64,000 nucleotides of DNA from Trichopria drosophilae. Lineage: Eukaryota; Arthropoda; Insecta; Hymenoptera; Diapriidae. The notes beneath the pieces are model-generated. The model was not told where the DNA came from. It made no database searches and was given only the letters and a program-made list of their open reading frames with translations. The translations under genes were made by a program, and so were the position numbers. The DNA lies in contig CM059582.1 in the NCBI GenBank assembly GCA_030407085.1, forward strand, positions 72,998,501 through 73,062,500, in the 5' to 3' direction. Position 1 is the stretch's first letter. Each line of letters opens with the position of its first letter. Positions 36,021 through 46,759 of the stretch are shown here, piece by piece.

Positions 36021-36310
36021 CAGATTAACATTAATCTGCGTTATTATTAATAAAGTTTTGTTTCAATAGTTCTTCATTTGTTGTCGTCAGAATAATATTA
36101 ATCTGCGTTATTTTTAATAAAATTTTGCTTCAATAATTCTGTATTTGTTGTCATCAGATTAATATTAATCTGCATTGTTTTTAATAAAATTTTGTTTCAA
36201 TAATTTTTTTATTTGTTGTCGTCAGATTAACATTAATCTGCATTATTTTTAATAAAATTTTGTTTCAATAATTCTTTATTTGTTGTCGTCAGATTAACAT
36301 TAATCTGCGT
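36021..36310 (+). repeat. 67 bp tandem repeat with palindromic core
   Basis: Copies begin at 36021, 36088, 36155, 36223 and (partial) 36290, so the unit is 67-68 bp. Each starts with a near-perfect 18 bp palindrome, CAGATTAATATTAATCTG or CAGATTAACATTAATCTG, followed by a TTTTTAATAAAATTTTG and TTATTTGTTGTCGT segment. Divergence between copies is low. No function is known to me. Confidence 0.92.
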
Positions 36311-36364
36311 TATGTTTATTTTGTGTATTTTTATTAATATATGCAATTACATTTTATTTGTATG

Positions 36365-36840
36365 TTACATTTGTAAGGAGTAGTATAAATCGTTGATGCC
36401 CTCGTGTTCGCTTTCAGGATCCGGTATAATTATATTGTGTGGGCTAGTGCGTGTTTTAAATTCTGTGATTATTTTGTGCGCTTGTTTCGGTTTGCCAATT
36501 TCGCGATCTTTTATCCTATCGTTTATCCGTCTTATATGCCTGTTTAGACATCTGATGCACCTTGCAGCTGGTCTGTTTGTCAGGATTCTTTGTTGGCAGT
36601 AGCTGCAATCAATGATTATTCTTCTAGGGTTGTGATGTGGAAGTTTGTCAAACGTTGAAACTCTTTTTGTTCTTCTTCCGGAAGAGTGTCATAACAGCTC
36701 CTACAGGTCCTTTTTTTTTCTTTTGTTGCCAATATTTCGACTGCAGAATGACATTCCTCTTGGTGTAGTTCCAGATATGCCCAAAAATCCCATCCTGCTA
36801 TTTCCAATGTGCTCAGGAAGATGTTTAATGGAAAGTCCAT
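36365..36840 (-). pseudogene. Two overlapping ORFs with paired CxxC motifs, unrecognised
   Basis: The upstream ORF starts at ATG 36840 (74 codons, stop 36616) and contains RTCRSCYDTL followed by a charged helix. Its start is preceded by TTTATAAACTTACAG-like sequence that could act as a splice acceptor. In another frame an ORF overlapping its end continues to a TAA at 36365 for about 90 codons with DCSYCQQR and RCIRCLNRHIRR. Together they would give three C-x2-C pairs, like a small zinc-binding protein. They may be one gene broken by a frameshift, or two coding exons. I recognise no family. It lies between the 67 bp repeats and the errantivirus-like element, so an element origin is possible. 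Confidence 0.4.
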
Positions 36841-38328
36841 CTTTGTTTCTGTAAGTTTATTTTGTATAATCTTTATTAAACTCTAGATTGTAATCTTGAG
36901 TTATTTATAGCCGTTACGGGCGAAATTCAAATGTACACATATAATGAATAATATAACGTCGAACGCACAAAAACGATAACTTATAATAAGATAGTAACTA
37001 AACAGATAGAACCGATACAAAAATAGAAGAGTATTGCCGCTGCCAGAAATAATAAAAGTAAGGCAAGACTCGCTCAGAAACTTCGACCCAGTGGAGGGTC
37101 GGCTATTCCTTAAGACTCGTTTGTTTACTAACAGCTTTCAATTATATTATAAAATTATACTGATATTTGGGGGTCCAATCATATTTAGGTCCAAGTGGCT
37201 TCGATAGATGTGTTACAACAATATAGTGTTTCTTATATGTATGAACATTGAAAATAAGCATTTTCAAAACTTCGACCCCGACAACAGGCCAGCCGAAGTA
37301 TTAATAAATAAAAGTTGCAAAATACATACTTCATGCACTTGTATTCTAATAGACTATTCGATGCATATTACATGTTTACTGTGTTTTACTAATTACTGTC
37401 TGTATTATTATGATATTATGTATACAATATATATACATATAATTCGTCAAAGATATCTTGAAAGTGTCGAAAAGATCTATGACGGATATCTTATAGATAT
37501 ATATAAGACATCTTTTAGATATATCGAAATAGTTATTTTCGTATCAAGGGCGTAAATGAACTTTGCGCCCGTAGGTGGTCACCGCCCCCGAGGAGCTGGC
37601 AAAGACTACCCCTGGTGGGTAGGGGGTCGAAACGTCGAAATTTGATGAAAAACCATAGGGTAATTTTTTTGCCGCGATGACGAAATTCAATACTTTTTCA
37701 GACTTGGTCTGGGTCGAAGTAAAAGGAAACTACTATCTGACTAATTAATCTAGCATATGCAATTTAATGACAAATATTTTGGCAAAAACTGACCTATAAA
37801 CCTCAGATAGCTCAGGCGATGAAGCAAAACAGAAAGAAAAGTAGGAAAGGATTCCTGCTACAACCCCTGAGATTGCAGATAGCAATATAACCTGGCCAAC
37901 CAAAATTTTACCGCCGTTATCCAAAATGAGTTCGCAAAATAGTTTGTACGACAGATTGGTAGATGGAAAGGTGAATTTTCAATACGCGACGATCGACGAA
38001 GTTCTGAGACATCCTGAAACGAATTCCGAAGATACGGAGGCTGTGCTAGCGTAATTATTTGAAACGTCAGGACTCCTAAAAAATACTTTCATCTACTTTT
38101 AAGAAAATATATTGAGTTGTATATCAATATGTTGAAGGTGTGTCGCACACTATCAATGTTTATTCTGAAGTGTGTTGACCCGCACTGTGACTTATACTAA
38201 CCGTGAATAGAACAATACTTATTCCTAGTATCCGTAAGTATTGAAGGTTAGTATTTTAAATGCTCGGAAAAAGAAAAAAAAACGTTTCCTATTACTCAAA
38301 TTAGCCTAAGAGCACAATTATTCCGTTA
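36841..38328. other. No clear gene; junction DNA
   Basis: AT-rich with a few GC-richer islands (37080-37130, 37560-37640). A small plus-strand ORF at 37926-38054 (42 codons, MSSQNSLYDRLV start) and the ORF 37208-37555 have no recognisable features. The errantivirus-like element's 3' LTR would be expected near 38.0-38.3 kb but no copy of its LTR is seen. Confidence 0.4.
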
Positions 38329-39139
38329 TTATTCCGTTATGTAAGCGTGTGAGGTGGCTTTAAAGGCATTAGAGGCGCCCGGCGGTAGATCTACTGGTGC
38401 CTGTTCGTTTCGTCTACCGAGCGGGCCACCCAATGCGTCCTTGACGTTTAAATCCACACTTTCGCGCCCTTTCCTATAAACACAATCGCTATCGTCACTC
38501 CTATATCCCTTACTAGGTATTGGTGTTTGTGGAATGCATTCTTGTGGAATAATTATTCTACGAAGGTTTCTCCAACGGAACCACCTCCACAGAACAATTA
38601 GTATGATGATTGTTATGATTATTCCTAACCCTACATATATTGACATATTTCGAGTTCTAACGTTTTCTCTTTTTCTACATTTTCATTCGCCATTTCATGG
38701 GCTTTCTTTATTATCTCCTGAAACGCTATACCGCCTTTTAAGTAATTTGTTTGGCGAGGTTTACTTATTTCTTATAAATTATTTATAAAATGTTTGTTAA
38801 CGTCGGTCTATTTTTGCACATGATGTGGATCGCGTCATTGGTCGGTATGGAAAAAATCCATATATTCCGCGATTCTAATTGAGTCCAAAATGAATTTATA
38901 GAGTCTGCCATTTGAATATGACATATTTGAAAATCGCGAAATAAGGGTTCGGCTACTAATCGAACTTCGCACTCGCTTTTCTCATTTACTAGGTGGGTTG
39001 AGAAATTGTTCGGGTAGATGAGGTTTCTTTCCGTCTTTTTACATTTTCTTAAATCTTCGTACGTTAAATGCATGTACCCGTCCCTATCAATCGTTATGCC
39101 CGTGTAAGTTGTAGTTGGTACTATGAATGCATATTTCAA
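38329..39139 (-). pseudogene. env: env of the errantivirus-like element, C-terminal part with membrane anchor
   Basis: Two minus-strand open stretches remain. The upstream one (39139-38783, 118 codons) has Cys residues spaced as in an extracellular domain. The downstream one (38646-38329, 105 codons) starts with a strong hydrophobic segment (GLGIIITIIILIVLW) followed by basic residues and a polar tail, the layout of a transmembrane anchor with a cytoplasmic tail. Env proteins of this group mediate membrane fusion. The fragment is cut off from the rest by a foldback element at 39146-40753, and the two open stretches are not in one continuous frame. Confidence 0.8.
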
Positions 39140-39145
39140 CCTTTA

Positions 39146-40753
39146 TGTCAAGTAGGACACTTTTTTTGCTTCAATTTCAATAAAGAATTTCATATGAAAA
39201 TCCAAATTCAAATAAATTGAAAGGTACATGCCTTACTATTCTCGAGGTCGCTCTTTTCAATGCTGTGGTCAAAATTGAGCTATCTTAATTAGAAATTTAA
39301 ATATGTCGATTTAAATGCCAAAATAACGCGAAAAATCGAGTGTTCTTTCGTATAAAACATTTTTTTCTCATCGAAAGAATATTTGTGTTGAGATATGTAT
39401 TGTTGAGATATGTATGTATATATTTATATACTCTACGTACTTTTCCATTGCGGTTTAAATATGATTATTTTTAGTTCGTTAAAGCGCCACTAGGTGTTCT
39501 CGCGTGACACGTGACGGAAATATTTGAACTTCGTTCTACACTCGTTTCTGCGACGCGCTTGCGTTCATCCCTGTGCGCCTTACTTTTTCTTAATCAAATT
39601 CATTAAGTGTACCGTTTAAATAAACAGTGAATATTCTTTTTTGTTCATTAAAAGTGAATATTTGTCGTTCCAACCTGGCCTCTCCCAACAATTTGTCGTC
39701 AGAAAATTTCTTCATTAAACGTGGACCCAATAGTTACAGTATCAAGATAAATTTTTGAAATATTTAAAACTAACATGGTGACCACAAAATGGCGACTCTA
39801 ATGACAAATTTCTAATTAAAACTTAACAATTGTTTTTCTTGAAAACTATAGACTTCAGAAAAAAATTTCTAAGTATAAATACGTTTTAAAATGAGTCAAA
39901 AAATGCTGTCAAATTTTTACAGAATATATTGTTAAAATTTTTTATTTTTCGAAAATTCGAAAAATCGAAATTTTTAAAAAATTCGTCCAAAAAATCTGAA
40001 AAAATTTGAGAGTAATTTTTGACCAATTCGAAGACATTTTTGTTCTAAGGAAATTTTTTCTAAAGTCTACAGTTTTCAAGAAATAAAATTACTAGTCTTG
40101 AAATCTAGGAAAGTTTAATAATTTGTTTGCTTGAAAACTGTAGACTTTAAAACTAAAATTTCCTTAGAACAAAAATGTCTTCGAATTGATCAAAGAATAC
40201 TCTCAAATTTTTTCAGATTTTTTAAAAATTTCAATTTTTCGAATTTTTGAAAAGTACAAAATTTTAACAATATATTCTGAAAAAAATTTAGAGGATTTTT
40301 TGACTCATTCTAAAACGTATTTATTCTTAGAAATTTTTTCCTGAAGTCTATAGTTTTCAAGAAAAACTATTGTTAAGTTTTAATTAGAAATTTGTCATTG
40401 GAGTCGGCATTTCGTGATCACCATGTTAGTTTTTAAATATTAAAAAAATGTATCTTAATACTATAACTATTGGGTCCACGTTTAATGAAGAAATTTTCCG
40501 AGGACAAATATTCTTTCTGTGAGAAAAAATGTTTTATAAAAAAGAACACTCGATTTTTTGCGTTATTTTAACATTTAAATCGCCATATTTAATTTTCTAA
40601 TTAAGATTGCTCAATTTTGACAAGAGCACTGAAAAGAGCTGACCTAGCGACCTCGAAAATAGTAAGACATGTAACTTTCAATTTATTTGAAGTTGGATAT
40701 TTATATGAAATTTTTTATTGAAATTTAAGTGAAAAAAGTGTCCTTCTTGACGT
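39146..40753. mobile_element. 1.6 kb foldback (palindromic) DNA element inserted in env
   Basis: The left end TGTCAAGTAGGACACTTTTT matches the right end in inverted order (AAAAAGTGTCCTTCTTGACG), and similarity between the arms continues through almost the whole element to a centre near 39.95 kb. TA lies at both flanks (39144-39145 and 40754-40755), compatible with Tc1/mariner-type target use, but this is weak evidence. No ORF of note. A truncated relative lies at 49563-49922. Confidence 0.75.
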
Positions 40754-41640
40754 TAGTGGGTTAATGAATGATAGGAGTGAGATATTTAATACGTAGATCA
40801 GGCTATTATCAACATACAATACGTTGACCTCCGAAACTTTCAATAATTCAGCCGTTGCCAGTGGGCGAGTTTGTACAGGGAACTCACTGTCAGGATCCGC
40901 TCCCAAGATTTCTTTTATTCAGCTGGATATGTCCATGGGGGCCAATAATTTAGGATGTATTTGGCCCTGTCTGGCGAACAAGACTGCATCTATTAGGACG
41001 TTCGTGTCCATTTCACATTTTTGTACTTCACTTATGAAGACTTCAATCATAAGGTGTAGTTCCTCTTTTAGCTTTAAATCATCTAATCCTTCGTTCATTT
41101 TCTGAACGCTAGAGTTTAGTATTGACATCTCAAAGCGTATCTGAGAAAATTTTTCCTTTATTAATGACGTTTGATTCGCTATTAAATATGCCATAGCCGC
41201 AGTTGTGTTATGAAGAGTCGCGATTTTATTCATTACCTGTTCAATATCGTCCTCGTCTGCTGTTCCAAATAAAATGTGACTTAATTTTCCAATAAATCAC
41301 AAAACTGCTCATTTATGCAGATGTCTCTTCCCATCGTTAATAAGTTCGAAGAAGTGTTTTTGTTCTAGCTCTATCTCTCGTAGATCTTCATACATTATCT
41401 CAATCGCGGGTGTTAAATGGCATTGATTAAATCTGTGGCAGTTTTCGTTAGCCAATTTTACACTTTCTTCTAGAAGTTTTGCTCTGTCTAAAAATTTCCG
41501 TATTAAAACTGTTGTTATCATTTTCTGTTTTGTGTTGGTGACTCGTAGTTCCCCTAAATTCTCTGAATACAGGCCCGGATTATTCATGAGTTCCCGTATT
41601 TCTGTCGCCTCCGTCGATGAGATACTTGAGATTTTTCTGG
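40754..41640 (-). pseudogene. env: env of the errantivirus-like element, N-terminal part
   Basis: Open stretches at 41587-41309, 41233-40919 and 40906-40754 in changing frames form the first half of env. Near 41240-41290 the residues LFGTADEDD can be read. This resembles the region after the cleavage site in errantivirus Env and baculovirus F-type fusion proteins. Downstream follow helical stretches (TSLIKEKFSQIRFEM) fitting a heptad-repeat region. Several frameshifts and a stop break the gene before the foldback element cuts it at 40753. The start codon and signal peptide are not clear. Confidence 0.75.
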
Positions 41641-41927
41641 AACAGAAATCTCATATTACGCGGAGCGCTCGAATCGCATTATATCTCGGTTGATGATTGT
41701 TAATATTTCTACGTAGATGTGTGTATGTTCTTGAATGGCTTCATCTTTCTTCCTTTATGTTTACATTGTGTGTCAGGCACATCTATTTTATGGTTTAATT
41801 AATATATTCTATTTGGTAAAATTTTCCGACAGTTTTTTTTCATACAAGAAAAATCATTTTCTACATTCACCTAATAATGCTTAGCGAACCTATTAGTTAT
41901 TGTTCTTATTACTTATTTACATTTTAC

Positions 41928-43162
41928 TCATTCTTCTGATAGGTAAAGAAGTAGGTCGAAACGCTTCTTTATCTTGTCTACGTGCACTATTTTACTTTTT
42001 CGCGCACTCAGAGCTAATTTTATGTAACGTGTGCCTATTATTTCTAATATTTCGTAGGGTCCGACATATTCGTCGGCCATTTTTCCGTGCCTGGGTTCTT
42101 TCAATAAGAACACCATTTCTCCCATACGGAAATGTCCAATGTTTAGTTTTCGGTTGTAATATTGTTTCGACCGATGCTTAGACTGCGTCAGGTTCATGGC
42201 AGCCAATGTCTGTAGTTCCGAAATGACGCTCATAATCTCCATGAGGTAGACATCGTACGAGATGAGTTTTTCCCTCGTATGTTATGAAGATGGTAATCGT
42301 GCGATTTTACCATACACGAGCTCATGGGGTGAATAATTTGTACCCTCATGTACGCTGGTGTTGTAAGAAAGCATGGCATACGGCAGCCATGTATTTCAAT
42401 CTTCCCTACCCCTTACAATGTTTTTTAGACAATCCACCAGGACTTGGCGGCTTCTCTCTAAACTCCCGTTGCTCTGCGGATGATAAGCAGAAGTTACAAG
42501 TGTTTTAATTTTAAAAATATTTGCAAACTCCTTTAGGGTTTTTGCAATGAAGCATTTACCCTGATCTGTGAGTATGCATGCTGGCGTTCCATAATTACAG
42601 ATGAAGTATTTTGCGAAAGCTTCAACAACGGCCTGAGCCGTAGCCACTTTTAACGGGATTGCAAGGAAATATTTCGTTAATAGGTCTTGTACAGATAGAA
42701 TATAACGGTTTCCATCTAGGGTAACGTCGGTAGGTCCCCAGATATCTAGGACTACCTTGTAAAAAGCTGCTCGTGGCGTATAGATGATCACCATCGGTGG
42801 TCGGGTCTTTACGCGCACGAGTTTCTTTTTCTGACATAGTGGACACCTTTTTATGTGTTCCATTACGTCCGCTTTCATACTGCGCCAATAGAATTTATCA
42901 CAAATTCAGAGATAAGTTTTTTAACACCCTTGTGTCCACCGTCTACGGAATCGTGATATTCCTGAATTATACCCAATCGCTCGGTTGATGACGGTGTTGT
43001 ACGGTTGTTTTTACAAATGACTAATTTAATTAAGTAAAACGGATTGAATAATTTCGCGTATCTCATATCACTTGGGTTTATGGGAATATGTCGTTCTCGC
43101 GTCCAACCAAAATCTAGGTTATTTGGAATTTTTGTAATAACGCTCCTCGCGTTTTTCTGCAT
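41928..43162 (-). pseudogene. pol: Integrase of the errantivirus-like element
   Basis: The zinc-binding domain is split by a frameshift: His pair in EYHDSVDGGHKG (about 42930-42965) and Cys pair in KRCPLCQK (about 42830-42850). The catalytic core (42878-42396, 160 codons) shows VVLDIWGP with the first Asp, ILTDQGKCF with the second, and SLERSRQV with the Glu, so the DDE set is intact. The C-terminal piece (42242-41928, 104 codons) has YYNRKLNIGHFRMGEMVFLL and a GPY-like block (YVGPYEILEI). Integrase joins element DNA to the host chromosome. Frame changes between the three pieces show it is dead. Confidence 0.92.
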
Positions 43163-43163
43163 T

Positions 43164-43481
43164 TTATAATATCGTTTTTAGCGCTCGATCATCGATAAAT
43201 CTTTTTTCTACAAGTCCGAAAAAATATTTCTTTCCTTTCTTGTGTACGACCACCTCTCCGATTTTCAATCGCTTTAACTGTGGATCATCTTTATCTACTA
43301 GAGATCTTTCCGCAAGTGCGATTGCGATTTCGCTATCTAATTGACCATCTGCGGTCGTGAAATATGCGACATGATCCTGATGGTTGAAAGAGTAGTCGTT
43401 GGTAACTTCTGTTTTTAATTGTGCATTTCTTATATTTTTATCTTCCACACTGATATTTGTGCCTAGCTGTCTGTTATACAA
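43164..43481 (-). pseudogene. Macro-like (ADP-ribose binding) domain in the errantivirus-like pol
   Basis: This 105-codon stretch reads like the second half of a macro domain: HVAYFTTADGQLDSEIAIAL, a charged helix, LKIGEVVVHKKG, and KYFFGLVEKRFID. Macro domains bind or hydrolyse ADP-ribose. The layout 'strand with ...ADG..., helix, KxGEVVV strand, GLVEK strand' is the basis of the call. The usual Gly-rich ligand loop is replaced by LDSEIA, so catalytic activity is doubtful. It lies between the OTU-like domain (a frameshift at about 43480 separates them) and integrase. The assignment is by eye and needs a profile search. Confidence 0.62.
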
Positions 43482-44188
43482 AACATCTTAAATGTTTGGC
43501 TCTCGGATTTCGGTTCGTCAAATGGTGACTCTATATTAGTTATACGACCTTCTTCAATGTCTGTAACCAGACCTGATGTGTGGCAATTAAATGCCATACT
43601 CTGTTCTTTGTTACTTCCACTGATAGGGAGAAACGGAGTACAATGCTCTCGTTCGAGATGCAGATGGTAAACCTTGCGTGAGCTCCATGAGCTCATGTGG
43701 TATTGTTCTACACTTGCACCGCATTTGTGAATACAAATGTTTGTATTGTAATGCTGGGCAAAATTTTTGATGATAATATCGTCACCGTGCGCGGGCGATG
43801 AATTTAATATGTCTAGCGTGCGTGTCTTTTCTGCACAACCTCTAACCTGGTCGCTATCCCGTAGGATTTCACGTAATTGGTCGGAGTTTATTCGCATATC
43901 TTGTAGAAAGATCAGGGAATTAAAAAGACAGCTTCCATTCCTGGGTATAGTTGTATTTTCCTGTAAGGTTATATGGGGTTCCATACACATTTTACTGACT
44001 TCATAATTCAATTGTAGTGTCAAATCGTCATCTTTTTCGATAATATATCTACCATCTTCTTCGCCATTCTCGGGCACATGCATAATGTTCTCGTGTATCT
44101 CTATTTTTGGTCCATCGTTTCGCTGGTTCGTCGTCGCGTGGGATTCCCAAGTTTCGTCGCGACGAACGTGGTCTTCATCAAGCTCCAT
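43463..44188 (-). pseudogene. OTU-like cysteine protease domain in the errantivirus-like pol
   Basis: The ORF is 241 codons. After a ~85 residue acidic linker it shows TTIPRNGSCLFNSLIFL, the OTU nucleophile box, usually [DG]-x-x-C-L-F/Y. The Cys is present; the Asp two or three residues before it appears as Asn. About 90 residues later VYHLHLEREHCTPFLP fits the C-terminal His box (H at EREH). Between them are Asp/Asn-rich helices, as in OTU folds. OTU enzymes cut ubiquitin or ubiquitin-like conjugates, and viral ones counter host signalling. Here it sits within a retroelement pol between RNase H and integrase, so it may have been a polyprotein-processing or host-interacting domain. Frame differs from both neighbours. 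Confidence 0.7.
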
Positions 44189-44573
44189 TTCTTAGTAAAG
44201 AAATCTCGTTACGTCCCGATCACTTTGGCCATCGCACGAGTCCTCTGTGCGTCGCGTGTCTCTTTCTCCCTCGCTCTCTCTCTCTTTCTAGAGGCGGCCA
44301 GGGTGGGGAAAGACTCGTTGCAGTCTCCCCGAATTCGTTCGACGTCACGTTTCCCTCAGTTCTTGAGGAATGAATGCTTTTCTTTAGGTGTAGAATGGGA
44401 CGGAAAACGTATGATATAATTTAACGAGTCGAGGTTGAAATCCAATGACCCCGAGTCATCCAAGAGTTCGATATACGGCGTATAATTTTTTTGAATTTTC
44501 ATTTTTGTCTTTTTTTTTACCCTCCCCAACTCTTATGTTTTCTACCCCCGAACAAGTTGAATTGGTTTCCGGT

Positions 44574-45800
44574 TCACATATCGAGTCGTCCTCCGTTGTA
44601 TATTCTACACACTTTCTCCATCGACTTCGTGTCTCCCCCAAATGCTTTGAATAAATCGTAATCCTCGAGTTTCATTCGAAACCCATGTAACCGACGGGTC
44701 ATATTCCTCGTGGTTTTGAAGAATTTCAGAGTTCGGTGGTCAGTAACAAGCATAAATTTTCTGCGGTATAGATAAGACCGATATTGTTCTACACCGAATA
44801 CTGCAGCTAATGCTTCCTCATGTGAAGTACTATACCGAGTTTCGGCGCCCTTTAAACTTCGCGATGCGTAGACGACGGGCAGGTCTTCGTCTCGATTTTC
44901 CCTGGAGATATGATAGCTCCCAGGGCAACGATCGTCTATCGTAAGAATAAATGGTTCAGAAAAATTTGGTAATTGTAAAATCGGCGTGGTGCATAATATT
45001 GATTTTAATTTTTCGAAAACCTGTTTATGATCTCCAACCCATGTGAATGGTATATCTTGACGTAATAGAATTATTAGAGGATGAGCGATCTTTGAAAACC
45101 CTTCAATAAACCGCCTATAATACCCGGCCAATCCTAAAAATTGTTTGATGCTTTTGCGATTTTTAGGGGCCGGAAATTGACGTACAGCTTCGATCTTCTT
45201 AGGATCTGGCTACACTATATTATTACCTATTTTATGACCTCGGCAAACAACTTGTTTCCGAAGAAATTGGCATTTTTCGGGTTCTATTGTAAGATTTACA
45301 TTCTCAAGCCTTTTCATGAGTCTCTTAAATTTTATTCTATGTTCGTGTAAATTTTTTGCATATACGACTATGTCGTCAAGATAGACTAAAAATTCTATCC
45401 CTTGTAGACCAGATAGAACGAGATCCATCAATCGTTGGAAGTCGCTAGGGCCGTTTTTAATTCCCATTGACATTCAGGCATATTCATAGTGACCATAGGG
45501 GGTGGAAAATCCTCTCTTGTGGACATCCCTTTTGTCCATCTCAATCTGATGGAATCCCGATTTTAAATCTAAAGTTGTGAAGTATTCTGCCATCCCTAAT
45601 TGATCTAAGACATCAGTTGTATTCGGAATTGGATATGCATCGCTAATAGTTTTTTCGTTGAGGTCTCTGAAGTCTATTACGAGTCTCCATTTTTTCTCAC
45701 CATTTGGTCCCGCTTTTTTCGGAACCACCCAAACTGGAGAATCGTAAGGAGATTCTGATGGTCTTGTTATTCCGGCTCGAAGTTACTCGTCAACCTGGCG
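44574..45800 (-). pseudogene. pol: Reverse transcriptase and RNase H of the errantivirus-like element
   Basis: RT motifs in order on the minus strand: WVVPKKAGPNGEKKWRLVID and FRDLNEKTI (45728 on), TTLDLKSGFHQIEM, GIKNGPSDFQRLMD, and the catalytic YLDDIVVYA near 45360-45390. A stop separates the two RT pieces at 45474. RNase H begins at 45131 (MAGYYRRFIEGFSK is the tether) and includes ILTIDDRCPG near 44940, where the first catalytic Asp is kept but its TDAS context is altered. ASRSLKGAETRYST and LVTDHRTLKFF complete it. RT copies element RNA and RNase H removes it. All pieces are in one frame, so breakage here is by stops only. Confidence 0.93.
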
Positions 45801-45938
45801 TTGCATTTCGGTTTTTATTGATGGTGGGTGACGAAATCGTTTGGCACGTATCGGTACGTCATCCGCCGTATGGATGAGATGCTCAAAGACCGGGGTCGCT
45901 CGCAGTGACTCACCCGGTAGGTGGAACATGTGCGCGTA

Positions 45939-46205
45939 TTATTCGATGAGTGCCTCTACATGTTCTCTTTCTTCATCTGAAAGCGAGTTTAAGTCTATTT
46001 GCGATAGGACTGCTTTGGTTCTATTGCATTTATTCACCGTTGCCCTTCCAATTTTCGCCATTTTACCCTCTGTATTTAATTCCTCGCAATTGGACATAGG
46101 TACGAAATTTCCTTCTTCGCCTAAGAAATCTACATTATTCCGAATTTCGCACGCATACCCGTTTCGATTTGCGGCAAGCGCATTTCCGAAAAACATGCCC
46201 GACAT
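45939..46205 (-). pseudogene. pol: Protease-RT linker of the errantivirus-like pol
   Basis: An 88-codon open stretch joins protease to RT. It has the residues RNNVDFLGEEGNFVP and QIDLNSLSDEEREHVEALIE, the helical region that precedes the RT in Ty3/gypsy pol. It is in the same frame as RT but one frame off the protease. Confidence 0.75.
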
Positions 46206-46206
46206 C

Positions 46207-46743
46207 TTAAGGAATAAACCCGAATTCTCTATCCTTTACTACACGCATTCGAACTACTGCCCGACATCGAGGTGGAATTTCGATTTCCGCACGATCTACA
46301 AATAGGAAAATGTAATTGTTAACCCGTACACAATCCCGCTCGTAATCGATTCTTGCAAGAAGTATTCGGCAAAAAGGACCGCCCAATATTCCGCCTTCTT
46401 TAATGGGGAATTCATCGTGTACAACTTGCATTTCCACAATTATTCCTACTACATCTATTTTTACGGATTCTAGAGTCTTAATGATTCCCTTCCCAATACT
46501 ACTCAGATTGTAAGTGATATTAGTATAGGGGCATACATTTTCGGATAGTTTACTGAATTTTATCAAATTTATCTCGGCGCCGGAATCTATAAGGAAGTTT
46601 CCCGTCGCGCTCAATAGATTTACGCTGTTTACCACTATTCTCGGGCATTCGAAAAGCTCAACATTCCCGGCGGCACTTCGGCGTCGAGCGTGCGCATTTG
46701 GCGAGTGATGTTGTGATGTTGGGGCCCGCTCGACACGTCCCAC
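46207..46743 (-). pseudogene. pol: Aspartic protease of the errantivirus-like element
   Basis: 178 codons are open. The active-site box reads GNFLIDSGAEINLIK, an intact D-S-G-A motif. Downstream GGILGGPF suggests the second conserved retropepsin block. The C-terminal half (VDRAEIEIPPRCRAVVRM) begins the linker toward RT. The enzyme works as a dimer to process Gag and Pol. A frameshift at 46205 separates it from the rest of pol, and the N-terminal ~30 residues overlap the gag end. Confidence 0.88.
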
Positions 46744-46759
46744 TGGCGTCGAGCGGTCT

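Noticed and set aside
38000..38328. 3' LTR of the errantivirus-like element
   Set aside because: I compared this region with the 5' LTR at 48759-49554 and saw no matching blocks, so I treat the 3' LTR as missing.
44078..44419. Plus-strand ORFs opposite the OTU-like region
   Set aside because: Antisense shadows with no motif; the minus-strand frame carries recognisable blocks in pol order.
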